NCBI RefSeq assembly: GCF_000176015.1
Contig: NZ_ACYY01000016.1
Coordinates: 1 to 64,000 of the forward strand
Direction: 5' to 3'
Origin: Rhodobacter ferrooxidans
GTDB taxonomy: Bacteria > Pseudomonadota > Alphaproteobacteria > Rhodobacterales > Rhodobacteraceae
Length of the DNA: 64,000 nucleotides
Position 1 is the first letter of the stretch. Each line of letters starts with the position of its first letter. Below the pieces are notes generated by a model. It saw nothing but the letters and a program-made list of their open reading frames with translations, did no database searches and was not told the origin of the DNA. Shown here one piece after another: positions 19,367-28,486 of this stretch. Made by a program: the position numbers and the translations under genes.

Positions 19367-20671
19367 CTATGAAAGCCCCGGGATCGGCACGCCGAAGGTC
19401 TGCACCAGCAGCACCGCGTTCAGCGACAGCACCACCACCGCCCCCAGGATCGCCAGATTGCGCACCAGCGGCCGGTTGACGTAAGGCCCCATGATGTCGG
19501 ACCGGCTGGTAAAGATCACCAGCGCCAGCATCGGCACCGGCAGCGCGATGCTCAGCACCACCTGGCTCATCACCAGCGCCTGCGTCGGGTTCACCCCCCA
19601 GGCCACCACGGCAAAAGCCGGCACCATCGTCACCAGCCGCCGCAGCCAGATCGGGATGCGGATGCGCACGAAACCCTGCATGATCATCTGCCCGGCCATG
19701 GTGCCCACCACCGAACTGGAGATGCCCGACACGATCAGCGAGGTCAGAAACACCGCCGCCGCCGCTCCGCCCAACAAGGGCGTCAGCGTGTGATAGGCGG
19801 TCTCGATTTCCGCCACATCGCTGTGCCCGGCATGAAAGGCCGATGCTGCCATCATCACCATCGCCATGTTCACCAGCCCGGCCACCGCCAAGGCCAGAAC
19901 CACCTCGATGTTCGAAAAACGCAACAGCTTGCGCCGCTCGGCCTCGTTTCGCAGCGGCGCGCGCGACTGCGTCAGGCCGGAATGTAGGTAAATCGCATGT
20001 GGCATCACCGTGGCACCGATGATCCCCACCGCGATGGTCAGCGCCGCGGCATCGGGGATCTGCGGCAACACCAGCCCGCGTGCGGCTTCGGACCACACGA
20101 TGGGGGCGATGAAAATCTCGATCAGGTAGCAAAGCCCGATCACCGCCACCAAGGCACCGATGATCAGCTCCATCGGCCGGAAGCCGCGGCCCTCGAACAT
20201 CAGGATGCCGTAGGTCACGATGGCGGTGACCGCCATCCCCGCCATCAGCGGCATGTCGAACAGCAGCGCCAGACCAATCGCACCACCCAGAAATTCCGCC
20301 AGATCGGTGGCCATGGCGGCGATCTCGGAAATCACCCACATGACCATGACCACCGGCCTTGGAAAATTGTCGCGGCACAACTCTGCCAGGTTCTTGCCGG
20401 TGACGATGCCGACCCGTGCCGACAGCCCCTGGAACAGCATGGCGATCAGGTTGGCCATCAGCACCACCCACAGCAGGGCAAAGCCGTAACCCGCCCCGGC
20501 CTGGATGTTGGTGGCATAGTTGCCGGGGTCCATATAGGCGATCGAGGCGATGATTGCCGGCCCGGCGAACAGCCACACCGACCCCGGCCCGCCGCGCTTG
20601 CCCGCCAGCACCGCCGCCATGCCGCTGCGGGTGCGGCCAGTCATGGACAGGTCTGGTTTGCCGTCAGGCAT
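19367..20671 (-). CDS. mntH: Nramp-family manganese/divalent metal transporter MntH
   Basis: A proton-coupled divalent metal importer of the inner membrane with about eleven transmembrane helices. The TM1 metal motif DPGN is at residues 48-51 and the TM6 motif MPH (GATVMPHAIYLHSG) is present. The ATG at 20671 is preferred because GCGGAG lies upstream and the best promoter (TTGACA at 20725-20730, minus strand) would start RNA near 20695, leaving the ATG at 20695 without a leader. Divergent from mntR, with matching operators in both promoters. It ends 5 bases from trpA, convergent. Confidence 0.94.
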   Translation of the reverse strand: MPDGKPDLSMTGRTRSGMAAVLAGKRGGPGSVWLFAGPAIIASIAYMDPGNYATNIQAGAGYGFALLWVVLMANLIAMLFQGLSARVGIVTGKNLAELCRDNFPRPVVMVMWVISEIAAMATDLAEFLGGAIGLALLFDMPLMAGMAVTAIVTYGILMFEGRGFRPMELIIGALVAVIGLCYLIEIFIAPIVWSEAARGLVLPQIPDAAALTIAVGIIGATVMPHAIYLHSGLTQSRAPLRNEAERRKLLRFSNIEVVLALAVAGLVNMAMVMMAASAFHAGHSDVAEIETAYHTLTPLLGGAAAAVFLTSLIVSGISSSVVGTMAGQMIMQGFVRIRIPIWLRRLVTMVPAFAVVAWGVNPTQALVMSQVVLSIALPVPMLALVIFTSRSDIMGPYVNRPLVRNLAILGAVVVLSLNAVLLVQTFGVPIPGLS

Positions 20672-20701
20672 ACGACTGGTTTCTCCGCGTTGCATCTGCC
20701 G

Positions 20702-20730
20702 AAGTGAAGCCTAGGCTACACCTTTGTCAA
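20702..20730 (-). promoter_or_regulatory. mntH promoter with MntR-like operator
   Basis: On the minus strand TTGACA (20725-20730), a 17-base spacer and TCACTT (20702-20707). The spacer holds the perfect palindrome AGCCTAGGCT (20708-20717) within TGTAGCCTAGGCTTCA. The same sequence recurs at the same promoter position in front of mntR. Confidence 0.6.
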
Positions 20731-20781
20731 TCGGCAAATTCCCGTAGCCAGTTCAACAAAACGGGAGTCGATGCAACAAAG

Positions 20782-20810
20782 CTGCCAAATTGTAGCCTTG
20801 GCTCTATCTT
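20782..20810 (+). promoter_or_regulatory. mntR promoter with MntR-like operator
   Basis: On the plus strand CTGCCA (20782-20787), a 17-base spacer and TATCTT (20805-20810). The spacer holds AGCCTTGGCT (20794-20803) within TGTAGCCTTGGCTCTA, matching the site in the mntH promoter. This suggests mntR represses itself as well as mntH. Confidence 0.55.
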
Positions 20811-20878
20811 CTGCCGCGATTTTCAGGAAAGGATCGTCCATCCCGGGCCAGCCCCGGCCCAGAAACAGGACAACGCCG

Positions 20879-21310
20879 GTGCCGCATCCCCCCCTGCCCG
20901 ACAGCGACGCCGCCGCCCAGGCCGACCGCTTCAGCCATGCCCGCACCGCACAGTCGATGACCCTGCTGGAGGATTACACCGAGATGATCGACGATCTGGT
21001 GCGCGCCCATGGCGAGGCCCGGATCACCGATATCGCACACCTGATGGGCGTCACCCACCCCACCGCCACCAAGGCCGTGGCCCGGCTGAAGCGCGAAGGC
21101 CTGGCGGTGTCGCGCCCCTATCGCGGTGTGTTCCTGACCGAGGCGGGCAACGCCATGGCCGCCCGCGTCCGCGCCCGCCACCGCATCGTGGTGGATGTGC
21201 TGCTGGCGCTGGGCGTGCCCGCCGATGCCGCCGAGATCGACGCCGAAGGCATGGAGCATCACGTCTCCGCCGCCACGCTTGCGGCGTTCGAGGCTTACCT
21301 GCGGCGCTGA
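20879..21310 (+). CDS. mntR: Manganese-responsive regulator MntR (DtxR family)
   Basis: A 143-residue DtxR/MntR-type regulator: helix-turn-helix (TDIAHLMGVTHPTATKAVARLKREGL), then metal-binding and dimerisation helices (HRIVVDVLLALGVP, EGMEHHVSAATLAAFEAYL with E and HH ligands). It probably uses Mn(II) to repress mntH. The GTG at 20879 is chosen, with AGGA seven bases upstream; the in-frame ATG at 20771 lies upstream of the proposed promoter and would add 36 non-conserved residues. Divergent from mntH. Confidence 0.92.
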   Translation: MPHPPLPDSDAAAQADRFSHARTAQSMTLLEDYTEMIDDLVRAHGEARITDIAHLMGVTHPTATKAVARLKREGLAVSRPYRGVFLTEAGNAMAARVRARHRIVVDVLLALGVPADAAEIDAEGMEHHVSAATLAAFEAYLRR

Positions 21311-21374
21311 CCATTGCGCCCACCCCGGAAGCGGCGCTATCAATCCAGCACGCCGTGCCGCAAAGGATGCCGCC

Positions 21375-22538
21375 ATGCCCGTGATCACCTGCATCGAAGA
21401 CCTGAAGCGCATCTATAAACGCCGCGTGCCGAAGATGTTCTACGACTATTGCGAAAGCGGCAGCTACACCGAGCAGACCTTTCGAGACAATGTCAGTGAT
21501 TTCAGCCAGTTGCGGCTTCGCCAGAAGGTTGCGGTCGATATGTCGGACCGCTCGACCGCCAGCACGATGATCGGCCAGCCGGTCGCGATGCCGGTGGCGC
21601 TGTCGCCGGTCGGGCTGACCGGCATGCAAGCGGCGGATGGCGAGATCAAGGCGGCACGCGCGGCGGCGCGGTTCGGCGTGCCGTTCACCCTTTCGACCAT
21701 GTCGATCTGTTCGATCGAGGATGTTGCCGCCCACAGCCCCGCGCCGTTCTGGTTTCAGCTTTACGTGATGCGCGACGAGGATTTCGTCGATGCGATCCTC
21801 GAACGCGCCAAAGCCGCCAAATGCTCGGCGCTGGTGCTGACGCTGGATCTGCAAATCCTTGGCCAGCGCCACAAGGATCTGAAAAACGGCCTGTCCGCGC
21901 CCCCCAAGCTGACGCTGCCGGTGCTGGCCGATCTGGCCACCAAATGGGCCTGGGGGCTGGAGATGCTTGGCACCAAACGTCGCAGCTTTGGCAATATCGT
22001 CGGCCATGCCAAGGGGGTCGGCAACACCTCCAGCCTGACAAGCTGGACCGCCGAGCAGTTCGACACCCAGCTGGACTGGACCAAGATCGCCCGCATCCGC
22101 GACCAATGGGGCGGCAAGCTGATCCTGAAGGGCATCCTCGACGCCGACGACGCCCGCCTTGCCGCCGATTTCGGGGCCGATGCCATCATCGTCTCGAACC
22201 ACGGCGGCCGGCAACTGGACGGGGCGCTGTCGGCCATCCGCATGTTGCCCTCTATTGTGGCGGCAGTCGGCGAGCGGATCGAGGTGCATATGGACGGCGG
22301 CATCCGCTCGGGTCAGGACGTGCTGAAAGCGCTGGCCTTGGGGGCCAAAGGCACCTGGATCGGCCGCTCGTACATCTATGGCCTGGGTGCCATGGGCGAG
22401 GCCGGGGTAAGCAAGGCGCTGGAGGTGATCCAGAAAGAGTTGGACGTGTCGATGGCACTGTGCGGCGAGCGTGACGTCAAGTCGCTGCGCCGCGAAAACC
22501 TGCTGGTGCCGCGCGACTTTGAAGGCGACTGGGCCTGA
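21375..22538 (+). CDS. lldD: FMN-dependent alpha-hydroxy-acid dehydrogenase (L-lactate dehydrogenase type)
   Basis: A 387-residue TIM-barrel flavoprotein oxidising L-lactate or a similar 2-hydroxy acid, probably passing electrons to the quinone pool. Family blocks are FYDYCESGSYTEQTFRDN, SPVGLTGM, STMSICSIEDVA, FQLYVMRD, LKGILDADDARLAADFGADAIIVSNHGGRQLDG with the catalytic histidine, and VHMDGGIRSGQDVLKALALGAKGTWIGRSYIYGLGAMGE. AAAGGA lies seven bases before the ATG. Substrate range within the family cannot be fixed from sequence. Confidence 0.93.
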   Translation: MPVITCIEDLKRIYKRRVPKMFYDYCESGSYTEQTFRDNVSDFSQLRLRQKVAVDMSDRSTASTMIGQPVAMPVALSPVGLTGMQAADGEIKAARAAARFGVPFTLSTMSICSIEDVAAHSPAPFWFQLYVMRDEDFVDAILERAKAAKCSALVLTLDLQILGQRHKDLKNGLSAPPKLTLPVLADLATKWAWGLEMLGTKRRSFGNIVGHAKGVGNTSSLTSWTAEQFDTQLDWTKIARIRDQWGGKLILKGILDADDARLAADFGADAIIVSNHGGRQLDGALSAIRMLPSIVAAVGERIEVHMDGGIRSGQDVLKALALGAKGTWIGRSYIYGLGAMGEAGVSKALEVIQKELDVSMALCGERDVKSLRRENLLVPRDFEGDWA

Positions 22539-22576
22539 ACCAAGAAACTGCGGTCAGGACCGGCGCATCACCGGCT

Positions 22577-23230
22577 TCACTTGCCGCGCCCGGTCAGCCT
22601 GCTCCACAGCCCGCGGGCCTTGTCACGGGCGGCATCCGCGCTTGCATCCACCGCGTCCAGCGCGTTGTTCACGTCATCCATCGCAGGCTCGATGGTGCGC
22701 TCGCGGAACTGCAACCACATCCGCCGCAGCATCAGCAGCAAAAAGGCCACCAGCGCGATGAAAAGCGTATTGAACCACGGCCAGATCGAAACATCCGGCC
22801 CCGCCACCTGCCGCACCGAAACGGCGTTCGGGAAGATGGTGAACAACTGGTTTCGCCAACCGTAGTGGGTGATCGCCACCCATTTCGGCGATGCTTCGGT
22901 CGAGGTCAGGTCGGTCGCGGCCGCCTGCACATCAAAGCTGTTGACCTTGAAATACGGCGGCCAGCCCCAGCCGGTATCCTCGTTGCGATAGACCATCGGA
23001 TCGCCGTCCTGCTGGATGGCCTGGATGAATTTCACATCGCGGCTGTTCGAGATGGTGCCATCGGTGCCGACATCCGGGGCGGCAAAGAACCAGCTGTTCT
23101 CGCCCAAGTCCATGCGCTGGGTGTTGGTGCCAACGATGCGCACGATGTCATGTTGCGGCAGCGTGTAATGCGCAAAGCTGAGCACAATCAGCAGGATCGT
23201 GCCCCAGAAGGTCCATTTCACATAACGCAT
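22577..23230 (-). CDS. DUF1523 family membrane protein
   Basis: A 217-residue protein with an N-terminal membrane anchor (FWGTILLIVLSFAHYTL), a periplasmic domain containing the RIVGTNTQRMD and DVKFIQAIQQDG blocks typical of DUF1523, and a second transmembrane segment (WFNTLFIALVAFLLLMLRRMW) followed by a charged cytoplasmic tail. Common in Rhodobacterales; function unknown. It follows a small membrane-protein gene by 7 bases, so the two are likely co-transcribed. Confidence 0.9.
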   Translation of the reverse strand: MRYVKWTFWGTILLIVLSFAHYTLPQHDIVRIVGTNTQRMDLGENSWFFAAPDVGTDGTISNSRDVKFIQAIQQDGDPMVYRNEDTGWGWPPYFKVNSFDVQAAATDLTSTEASPKWVAITHYGWRNQLFTIFPNAVSVRQVAGPDVSIWPWFNTLFIALVAFLLLMLRRMWLQFRERTIEPAMDDVNNALDAVDASADAARDKARGLWSRLTGRGK

Positions 23231-23237
23231 GTCAGCC

Positions 23238-23504
23238 TCACCCGAAGTTCAGAACATAGAACAGCACGCCAAAGACCACTGTCGGCACCACATAGACCAG
23301 CCACACCAGTTTGGCCCGCAGGCTGCGGCGATAATCCCTCATGCCTGCCTCTATATAGGCATCGCGGTCGCCGTCCACACCCCCGGCGTCGAATTGCTTT
23401 TCCAGTTCCTCGCGCTGCACCGAGCGGGCATAGATCGAGACCAGCACGAACACCACCGTCAGCCCGACAAAGCCGAACAGAATCAGTCGCAAAATGCCCA
23501 TCAT
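23238..23504 (-). CDS. Small two-TM membrane protein next to DUF1523
   Basis: An 88-residue protein with a transmembrane segment at each end (GILRLILFGFVGLTVVFVLV and WLVYVVPTVVFGVLFYVL) and a charged middle (REELEKQFDAGGVDGDRDAYIEAGMRDY). No known domain. Two adjacent ATGs at 23504 and 23501 could both serve; AAGG lies five bases before the second. Its tight coupling to DUF1523 suggests a shared envelope role. Confidence 0.75.
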   Translation of the reverse strand: MMGILRLILFGFVGLTVVFVLVSIYARSVQREELEKQFDAGGVDGDRDAYIEAGMRDYRRSLRAKLVWLVYVVPTVVFGVLFYVLNFG

Positions 23505-23598
23505 AGCCTTGCCTTTCCTGTGGCCGCTCGGGGTCAAAGCAACTCTTGCATAGCGCGTTTTGCCGCATCAGGAAATCCGCCAGATGGCCGCGCCCCCA

Positions 23599-23626
23599 TT
23601 CACCTTTGCCCAAATATCCCGGGGGG
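23599..23626 (+). repeat. CAAATATCC-family intergenic element
   Basis: TTCACCTTTGCC then CAAATATCC and a run of G, followed by a GC-rich dyad (GGGCGCC ... GGCAGCGCCC). It sits between the 3' end of a minus-strand small gene and the start of the next one. Confidence 0.8.
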
Positions 23627-23658
23627 CGCCGCAGGCGGGGGGCAGCGCCCCCTTTGCC

Positions 23659-23862
23659 TTACAGCTTGTCGGCAATCGGGCATTTGCCCAGATCGCCACC
23701 GCAGTCCAGCGGCTTGTCCGACCCCTTCGGCGCGATGCTGGCGGCATGGGTGCAAAAGGGCACCGCCACCCGCTGCGGCGCAAACTCGCGCTGGCCGGGG
23801 CGGTGGGCATTGGCCCGCAGCACCTTGATTTCGGTCCGGTAGAACGTGCAGCGTTCACTCAT
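23659..23862 (-). CDS. Conserved small cysteine-containing protein
   Basis: A 67-residue protein with four cysteines (SERCTFYR, VPFCTHAAS, PLDCGGDLGKCPIADKL). I recognise no domain. It resembles short hypothetical proteins seen in other Rhodobacteraceae, and the ATG at 23862 has GGGA seven bases upstream. The end of the product, DCGGDLGKCPI, could bind metal, but that is a guess. A CAAATATCC repeat lies just downstream. Confidence 0.65.
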   Translation of the reverse strand: MSERCTFYRTEIKVLRANAHRPGQREFAPQRVAVPFCTHAASIAPKGSDKPLDCGGDLGKCPIADKL

Positions 23863-24010
23863 GTCGTTTCCCATCGTTGTAAGATCGCCAGGTCCGGCCT
23901 GCCCTGTCCATACCTGAAACCGCCGCCCGGGCAAGCCGATCCTGAAAATTGGCCAATCCCCGCCGCGCCCGGCTCTTGCCGAAACCGCCCGTGGCGGGCA
24001 AGCTTGCCCC

Positions 24011-25279
24011 ATGCAGACCGCCCGCCTCCTTGCCGAGATCGACGCCCGCCGCGACGGGCTGATCGCGCTGACCCAAAGCCTGATCCGCATCCCGACGCTG
24101 AACCCGCCCGGCCTGAACTACCGCGATATCTGCGATTTCCTGGCCGCGCGCCTGACTGCCGCTGGCTTTTCCACCCGGTTGATCCGTGCCTATGGCACCC
24201 CCGGCGACAGCGACGCCCACCCGCGCTGGAACCTGATCGCCCGGATCGAAGGCGCCGCCCCCGGCGATTGCGTGCATTTCAATTCGCACCATGATGTGGT
24301 CGAAGTCGGCCATGGCTGGACTCGCGACCCGTTCGGCGGCGCAATCGAAGGCGACCGCATCTATGGCCGCGGGGCTTGCGACATGAAGGGCGGTCTTGCC
24401 GCCTCGATCATCGCCGCCGAGGCGTTCATTGCCACCCACCCCGATTTCCGCGGCAGCATCGAATTGTCCGCCACGGCAGACGAGGAATCCGGCGGCTTTG
24501 GCGGCGTGGCCTACCTTGCCGAACAGGGCGCCTTCGCCCATGTGCAGCACGTCATCATCCCCGAGCCGCTGCACAAGGACCGCATCTGCCTTGGCCATCG
24601 CGGCGTCTGGTGGGCCGAGGTGGAAACCTTTGGCCGCATCGCCCACGGCTCGATGCCTTTTCTGGGCGACAGCGCGATCCGCCACATGGGCGCCGTGCTG
24701 CACCAGATCGAAACCGTGCTTTACCCGCTGCTGGCCAGCAAACACACCGCCATGCCGGTCGTCCCCGAACAGGCCCGGCAATCGACGCTGAACATCAACT
24801 CGGTCCACGGCGGCGAGGCCGAGCCTGACCCCGATTACACCGGCCTGCCCACCCCCTGCGTCGCCGACCGCTGCCGCATCATCCTGGATCGCCGCTTCCT
24901 GATCGAGGAAGACATCGCGCAGGTCAAAGCCGAACTCACCGCCCTGCTGGAAACCGTGAAAGCCCAACGCCCCGGCTTCACCTACGAGGTCCGCGACCTC
25001 TTCGAGGTGCAGCCCACCCTGACCGACCGCGACGCCCCGGTGGTGCGCACAACCGCCGCCGCCATCGAACGGGTGCTGGCCCGGCAGGCGCAATATGTGG
25101 TCTCGCCCGGCACCTACGACCAGAAACACATCGACCGCATCGGCCGACTGCACAACTGCATCGCCTACGGCCCCGGCCTTTTGCATCTGGCACACCAGCC
25201 CGACGAATGGATCGGCATCCAGGACATGACCGACAGCGCCAAGGTCATGGCGCTGGTGCTGGCCGATCTGCTTGGCTAA
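24011..25279 (+). CDS. M20 family metallopeptidase (ArgE/DapE-like deacylase)
   Basis: A 422-residue cytosolic zinc deacylase of the acetylornithine deacetylase/succinyl-diaminopimelate desuccinylase group. Metal and catalytic motifs are visible: HHDVV, YGRGACDMKGG, ADEESGGFGG with the paired glutamates, and HLAHQPDEWI near the end. A lid/dimerisation domain lies in the middle. No arg or dap genes are adjacent, so the substrate may be a different N-acyl amino acid. Confidence 0.92.
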   Translation: MQTARLLAEIDARRDGLIALTQSLIRIPTLNPPGLNYRDICDFLAARLTAAGFSTRLIRAYGTPGDSDAHPRWNLIARIEGAAPGDCVHFNSHHDVVEVGHGWTRDPFGGAIEGDRIYGRGACDMKGGLAASIIAAEAFIATHPDFRGSIELSATADEESGGFGGVAYLAEQGAFAHVQHVIIPEPLHKDRICLGHRGVWWAEVETFGRIAHGSMPFLGDSAIRHMGAVLHQIETVLYPLLASKHTAMPVVPEQARQSTLNINSVHGGEAEPDPDYTGLPTPCVADRCRIILDRRFLIEEDIAQVKAELTALLETVKAQRPGFTYEVRDLFEVQPTLTDRDAPVVRTTAAAIERVLARQAQYVVSPGTYDQKHIDRIGRLHNCIAYGPGLLHLAHQPDEWIGIQDMTDSAKVMALVLADLLG

Positions 25280-25283
25280 CCCT

Positions 25284-25379
25284 TTTCATCTGTTCTCAAA
25301 TATCCCGGGGGGTGATGAGCGCCCGGAAAACCTTCCAGTGGAAGGTTTTCAGCGAAGAACGCCCGGCCCGTAGCCGGGC
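25284..25379 (+). repeat. CAAATATCC-family intergenic element, composite form
   Basis: TTCATCTGTTCT then CAAATATCC begins about five bases after the M20 peptidase stop. A perfect 11-bp hairpin (GAAAACCTTCC, AGT, GGAAGGTTTTC at 25326-25350), the box GCGAAGAAC, and a GCCCGGC/GCCGGGC dyad (25361-25379) follow. The order matches 9262-9355. It lies between convergent genes and may act as a terminator. Confidence 0.85.
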
Positions 25380-25409
25380 TGGGGGGGGCTGGCCCCCCGG
25401 CTGCTTCCC

Positions 25410-26249
25410 CTAGACCGGAATATTGTCGATCAGCCGCACGCCGTCCAGCCAGGCCGCCGCCAGCATCCGGCGCGGCCGGGTCGGGTCGTCCGAGGGCAGC
25501 AGCGTGCCCGCGTCGCGCAACTCGATGTATTCGACCCGATCAAAACCCGCCGCCCGCACCTTCTCGGCGGCCTCGCGAATCGCCATGCGGTCGGATTGCC
25601 CGGCCCTTATATCCGCCGCCGCCGCCGTGATCGCGGCAAACAGCACCGGTGCCTTCACCCGCCCGGCCTCGGTCAGCCGGGCGTTGCGCGAACTCATCGC
25701 AAGCCCGTCCACCTCGCGGATGGTCTCGCAGCCGACAATCTCCACCGCCAGATTCAGGTCCAGCACCAGCTTCTGCACCACCTGCAACTGCTGCCAGTCC
25801 TTCTGGCCGAAATAGCCGCGGTCGGCCAGAGTCATGCCGAACAGCTTGGCCACCACCGTCGCCACCCCGTCGAAATGCCCGGGGCGCATCCGACCCTCCA
25901 GCGGCTCCGACACGCCCGAAACCGACACCGTGGTGGCAAAGCCCTCGGGGTAAACCTCCTCCGCTGCGGGGGCGAAGATCAGGTCCACCGGCACCGTGGC
26001 CAGCAAGGCGGCGTCGGCTTCCTCGGTGCGGGGGTATTTCTTCAGATCATCGGGGTTGTTGAACTGCTTGGGGTTCACGAAGATCGTGGTGATCACCCGG
26101 TCGCAGTCGCGCCGAGCGGCACGGGCCAGCGACAGATGGCCGTCATGCAGCGCCCCCATGGTCGGCACGACGCCCACCACTTCGCCCGCCGCTTTCCAGC
26201 CGCGCACCGTCTGGCGCAGGTCGGCGACCGTCCGGACAATCGGGGTCAT
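25410..26249 (-). CDS. panC: Pantothenate synthetase (pantoate-beta-alanine ligase)
   Basis: Joins pantoate and beta-alanine using ATP in pantothenate/CoA synthesis. The 279-residue protein has the cytidylyltransferase-like HIGH motif in [17 protein letters not shown], the [14 protein letters not shown] block, and the [13 protein letters not shown] and SSRNARL motifs. Its start overlaps the end of panB by four bases (ATGA), giving a two-gene operon. Confidence 0.97.
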   Translation of the reverse strand: MTPIVRTVADLRQTVRGWKAAGEVVGVVPTMGALHDGHLSLARAARRDCDRVITTIFVNPKQFNNPDDLKKYPRTEEADAALLATVPVDLIFAPAAEEVYPEGFATTVSVSGVSEPLEGRMRPGHFDGVATVVAKLFGMTLADRGYFGQKDWQQLQVVQKLVLDLNLAVEIVGCETIREVDGLAMSSRNARLTEAGRVKAPVLFAAITAAAADIRAGQSDRMAIREAAEKVRAAGFDRVEYIELRDAGTLLPSDDPTRPRRMLAAAWLDGVRLIDNIPV

Positions 26250-27076
26250 TTCTTCACCGGCACCACATCGGGGAACGCATGTTCAGGCGCCGGGAAGGTG
26301 CGGGCGCGCACCTCGGCGGCATAATCGGCGATGGCCGCATCCGCCGCCTGCCCCAGATCGGCATAGCGTTTCACGAACTTCGGGCGGAAGGCGGTGAACA
26401 TGCCCAGCATGTCATCCACCACCAATATCTGCCCGTCGCAGCGCACCCCGGCGCCGATGCCGATGGTGGGGATGCTCAGGGTCTGGGTGATCCGCGCCGC
26501 CAACCCCTCGGGCACCTTTTCCAGCACCACCGAGAAGGCGCCCGCGGCCTGCACCGCCTCGGCATCCGCCATCACCCGCGCGGCATCGGCATCGCGGCCC
26601 TGCACCTTGTAGCCGCCCAGCGTGTTCACCGCCTGCGGTGTGAGGCCCACATGCGCCATCACCGGCACGCCGCGCGCCACCAGAAAAGCGATGGTGTCGC
26701 GCATATGCACCCCACCCTCCAACTTCACCGCCGCCGCGCCGGTTTCGGCCATCAACCGGCTGGCGTTGCGAAAGGCCTGCGCCGGGCCTTCCTCATAGCT
26801 GCCAAACGGCATGTCGATCACCACCATGGCCTTCTCGGCGCCCCGCACCACGGCTTTGCCATGCAGGATCATCATCTCCAGCGTCACACCAAGGGTCGAG
26901 GGCAGGCCGTGCAGCACCATCCCCACCGAGTCGCCGACCAGCGCGATGTCGCAATGCGCATCGACCAGCCGCGCCACCGGCGTGGTATAGGCGGTCAGGC
27001 AGACGATCGGCACGCCGCCCTTGCGGGCCAGAATATCGGCAGGCAGCGTCGGGCGCAGGGGGGTCGAGGCACTCAT
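26246..27076 (-). CDS. panB: 3-methyl-2-oxobutanoate hydroxymethyltransferase
   Basis: Makes ketopantoate from alpha-ketoisovalerate and methylene-tetrahydrofolate, the first step of pantothenate synthesis. A 276-residue TIM barrel with metal ligands in [11 protein letters not shown] and the blocks [32 protein letters not shown] and [23 protein letters not shown]. First gene of panBC. The C-terminal tail is slightly extended. Confidence 0.97.
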   Translation of the reverse strand: MSASTPLRPTLPADILARKGGVPIVCLTAYTTPVARLVDAHCDIALVGDSVGMVLHGLPSTLGVTLEMMILHGKAVVRGAEKAMVVIDMPFGSYEEGPAQAFRNASRLMAETGAAAVKLEGGVHMRDTIAFLVARGVPVMAHVGLTPQAVNTLGGYKVQGRDADAARVMADAEAVQAAGAFSVVLEKVPEGLAARITQTLSIPTIGIGAGVRCDGQILVVDDMLGMFTAFRPKFVKRYADLGQAADAAIADYAAEVRARTFPAPEHAFPDVVPVKK

Positions 27077-27234
27077 GGCGCGGCTCCGTCATGTAAGGGG
27101 CGGTTGCGGCTTTATAGCCCTGCCCCCGATGCCGCACCAGCAGAACTTGCCACGCTGCACTGCGGCGAAAACCGCCGCTTGACCCGGCTCTCCGGCGCAG
27201 GTCGAATGTGGCAAACCCCAAACCGAGAGGCCCC

Positions 27235-27576
27235 ATGCCCCTGCACACCCGCCTGAACCGCGACGGCATCCCCCCCGAGATCAGCCGCCCCGACCCGGCG
27301 AAGCTGATTTCCGGCGATCCGCTGCACAGCACCTGGAATTTCGAAGACCGCGACGGGCTGTATTGCGGCTTGTGGCACTCCACCATCGGCGCCTGGCGGG
27401 TGGCCTATGACGAATGGGAGTATTTCCATATACTTGAGGGCCGCTCGCAACTGACAGATGCCGATGGCCAGACCATCACGCTGAACCCCGGCGACAGCCA
27501 CATCATCCGGCCCGGCTTTCGCGGCATCTGGACGGTGCTTGAACCGACGCTGAAAGACTATGTGATCAGGGTGTGA
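27235..27576 (+). CDS. Cupin domain-containing protein
   Basis: A 113-residue single-domain cupin of the DUF861/EutQ-like group: ISGDPLHSTWNF, then WRVAYDEWEYFHILEGRSQLTDADGQTITLNPGDSHIIRPGFRGIWTVLEPTLKDYVI. The metal ligands of classical cupins are partly replaced (EWEYFHILEG), as is usual in this subgroup. GAGAGG precedes the ATG at 27235. Divergent from panB; function unknown. Confidence 0.88.
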   Translation: MPLHTRLNRDGIPPEISRPDPAKLISGDPLHSTWNFEDRDGLYCGLWHSTIGAWRVAYDEWEYFHILEGRSQLTDADGQTITLNPGDSHIIRPGFRGIWTVLEPTLKDYVIRV

Positions 27577-27578
27577 TC

Positions 27579-28295
27579 TCAGGCCGGTGGCGGGCTGGCC
27601 TGCACCAGATAGCCATCGGCCCCCTGCCGCAGAACCCCTTCCAGCCGCTGCGATTCCGCAGCACTGCGCACCTTGACCTGCGCCCCCAGCGGCACCCGGT
27701 CGAACAGGTCGATGGCGTCCTGATTGAACAGCCGGATGCAGCCTGCCACAGTCGCCTTGCCCACGGCACTGGATTCCTGCGTGCCGTGAATACGGTAGAA
27801 GGTGTCGCGCCCGCCCTGATACAGATACAGCGCCCGCGCCCCCATCGGGTTGGGCGGCCCGCCGGGCAGACCGCGGGCATAGGGCGCGTAAAGCTCGGGG
27901 TTGGTGCGGATCATGTTCGGCGTGGGCGTCCAGGACGGCCAATGTTGCTTGCGCCGCACCACCGCCGACCCCGAAAAGTTGCGCCCCTGCTCGCCCACGG
28001 CAATGCCATAGCGCAGGGCCCGTTGCGGGCCGGTGACCAGATACAGATAGCGCGCATAGGGATCGACCACGACGGTCCCCACCGGCTCTGGCCCGGTATA
28101 GGCGACGGTCACGCGGCGATTGCGTTCGGTCAGATACGCCCTTGGCACCGCCGCCATGGCAAAGCCGCCATCCACCGCTGCCGCATAATGCCGTGCCACA
28201 TCGGCCGACAGGTTGGCACTGCCCGTCACGCACCCCGCCAAAGCCAGCGCAAACAGCATCGACGCCGCCGCGCCCTTGAACTCTGAGATGCGCAT
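27579..28295 (-). CDS. L,D-transpeptidase lipoprotein (YkuD family)
   Basis: A 238-residue lipoprotein: signal peptide with lipobox LALAGC, then a YkuD catalytic domain. The active-site blocks are RIHGTQESSAVGKATVAGCIRLFNQDAIDLFDRV, with the histidine and the nucleophilic cysteine in AGCIR. It probably makes 3-3 peptidoglycan crosslinks or attaches proteins to peptidoglycan in the periplasm. AAGGAGG precedes the ATG. A close paralogue lies at 29044-29775. Confidence 0.94.
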   Translation of the reverse strand: MRISEFKGAAASMLFALALAGCVTGSANLSADVARHYAAAVDGGFAMAAVPRAYLTERNRRVTVAYTGPEPVGTVVVDPYARYLYLVTGPQRALRYGIAVGEQGRNFSGSAVVRRKQHWPSWTPTPNMIRTNPELYAPYARGLPGGPPNPMGARALYLYQGGRDTFYRIHGTQESSAVGKATVAGCIRLFNQDAIDLFDRVPLGAQVKVRSAAESQRLEGVLRQGADGYLVQASPPPA

Positions 28296-28486
28296 GACAG
28301 CCTCCTTTTTGAACCCGTTCGATCACAACCACCACAGGACAGCCAGTCTAGCAGCATGCCGCTTCACAGGCCAACGCTGCGTCAGACCGGTTGCCGACAG
28401 TCGCCGCCACCCCAGCACAGCAAGACCGTTGACGCAATTTGCCCGCTGTCGCACCATGACCTTCGTCACCAACCCCGGAGATATTC

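Noticed and set aside
20771..20878. Upstream in-frame ATG for mntR
   Set aside because: The 36 extra residues are not MntR-like and the codons overlap the proposed promoter and operator.
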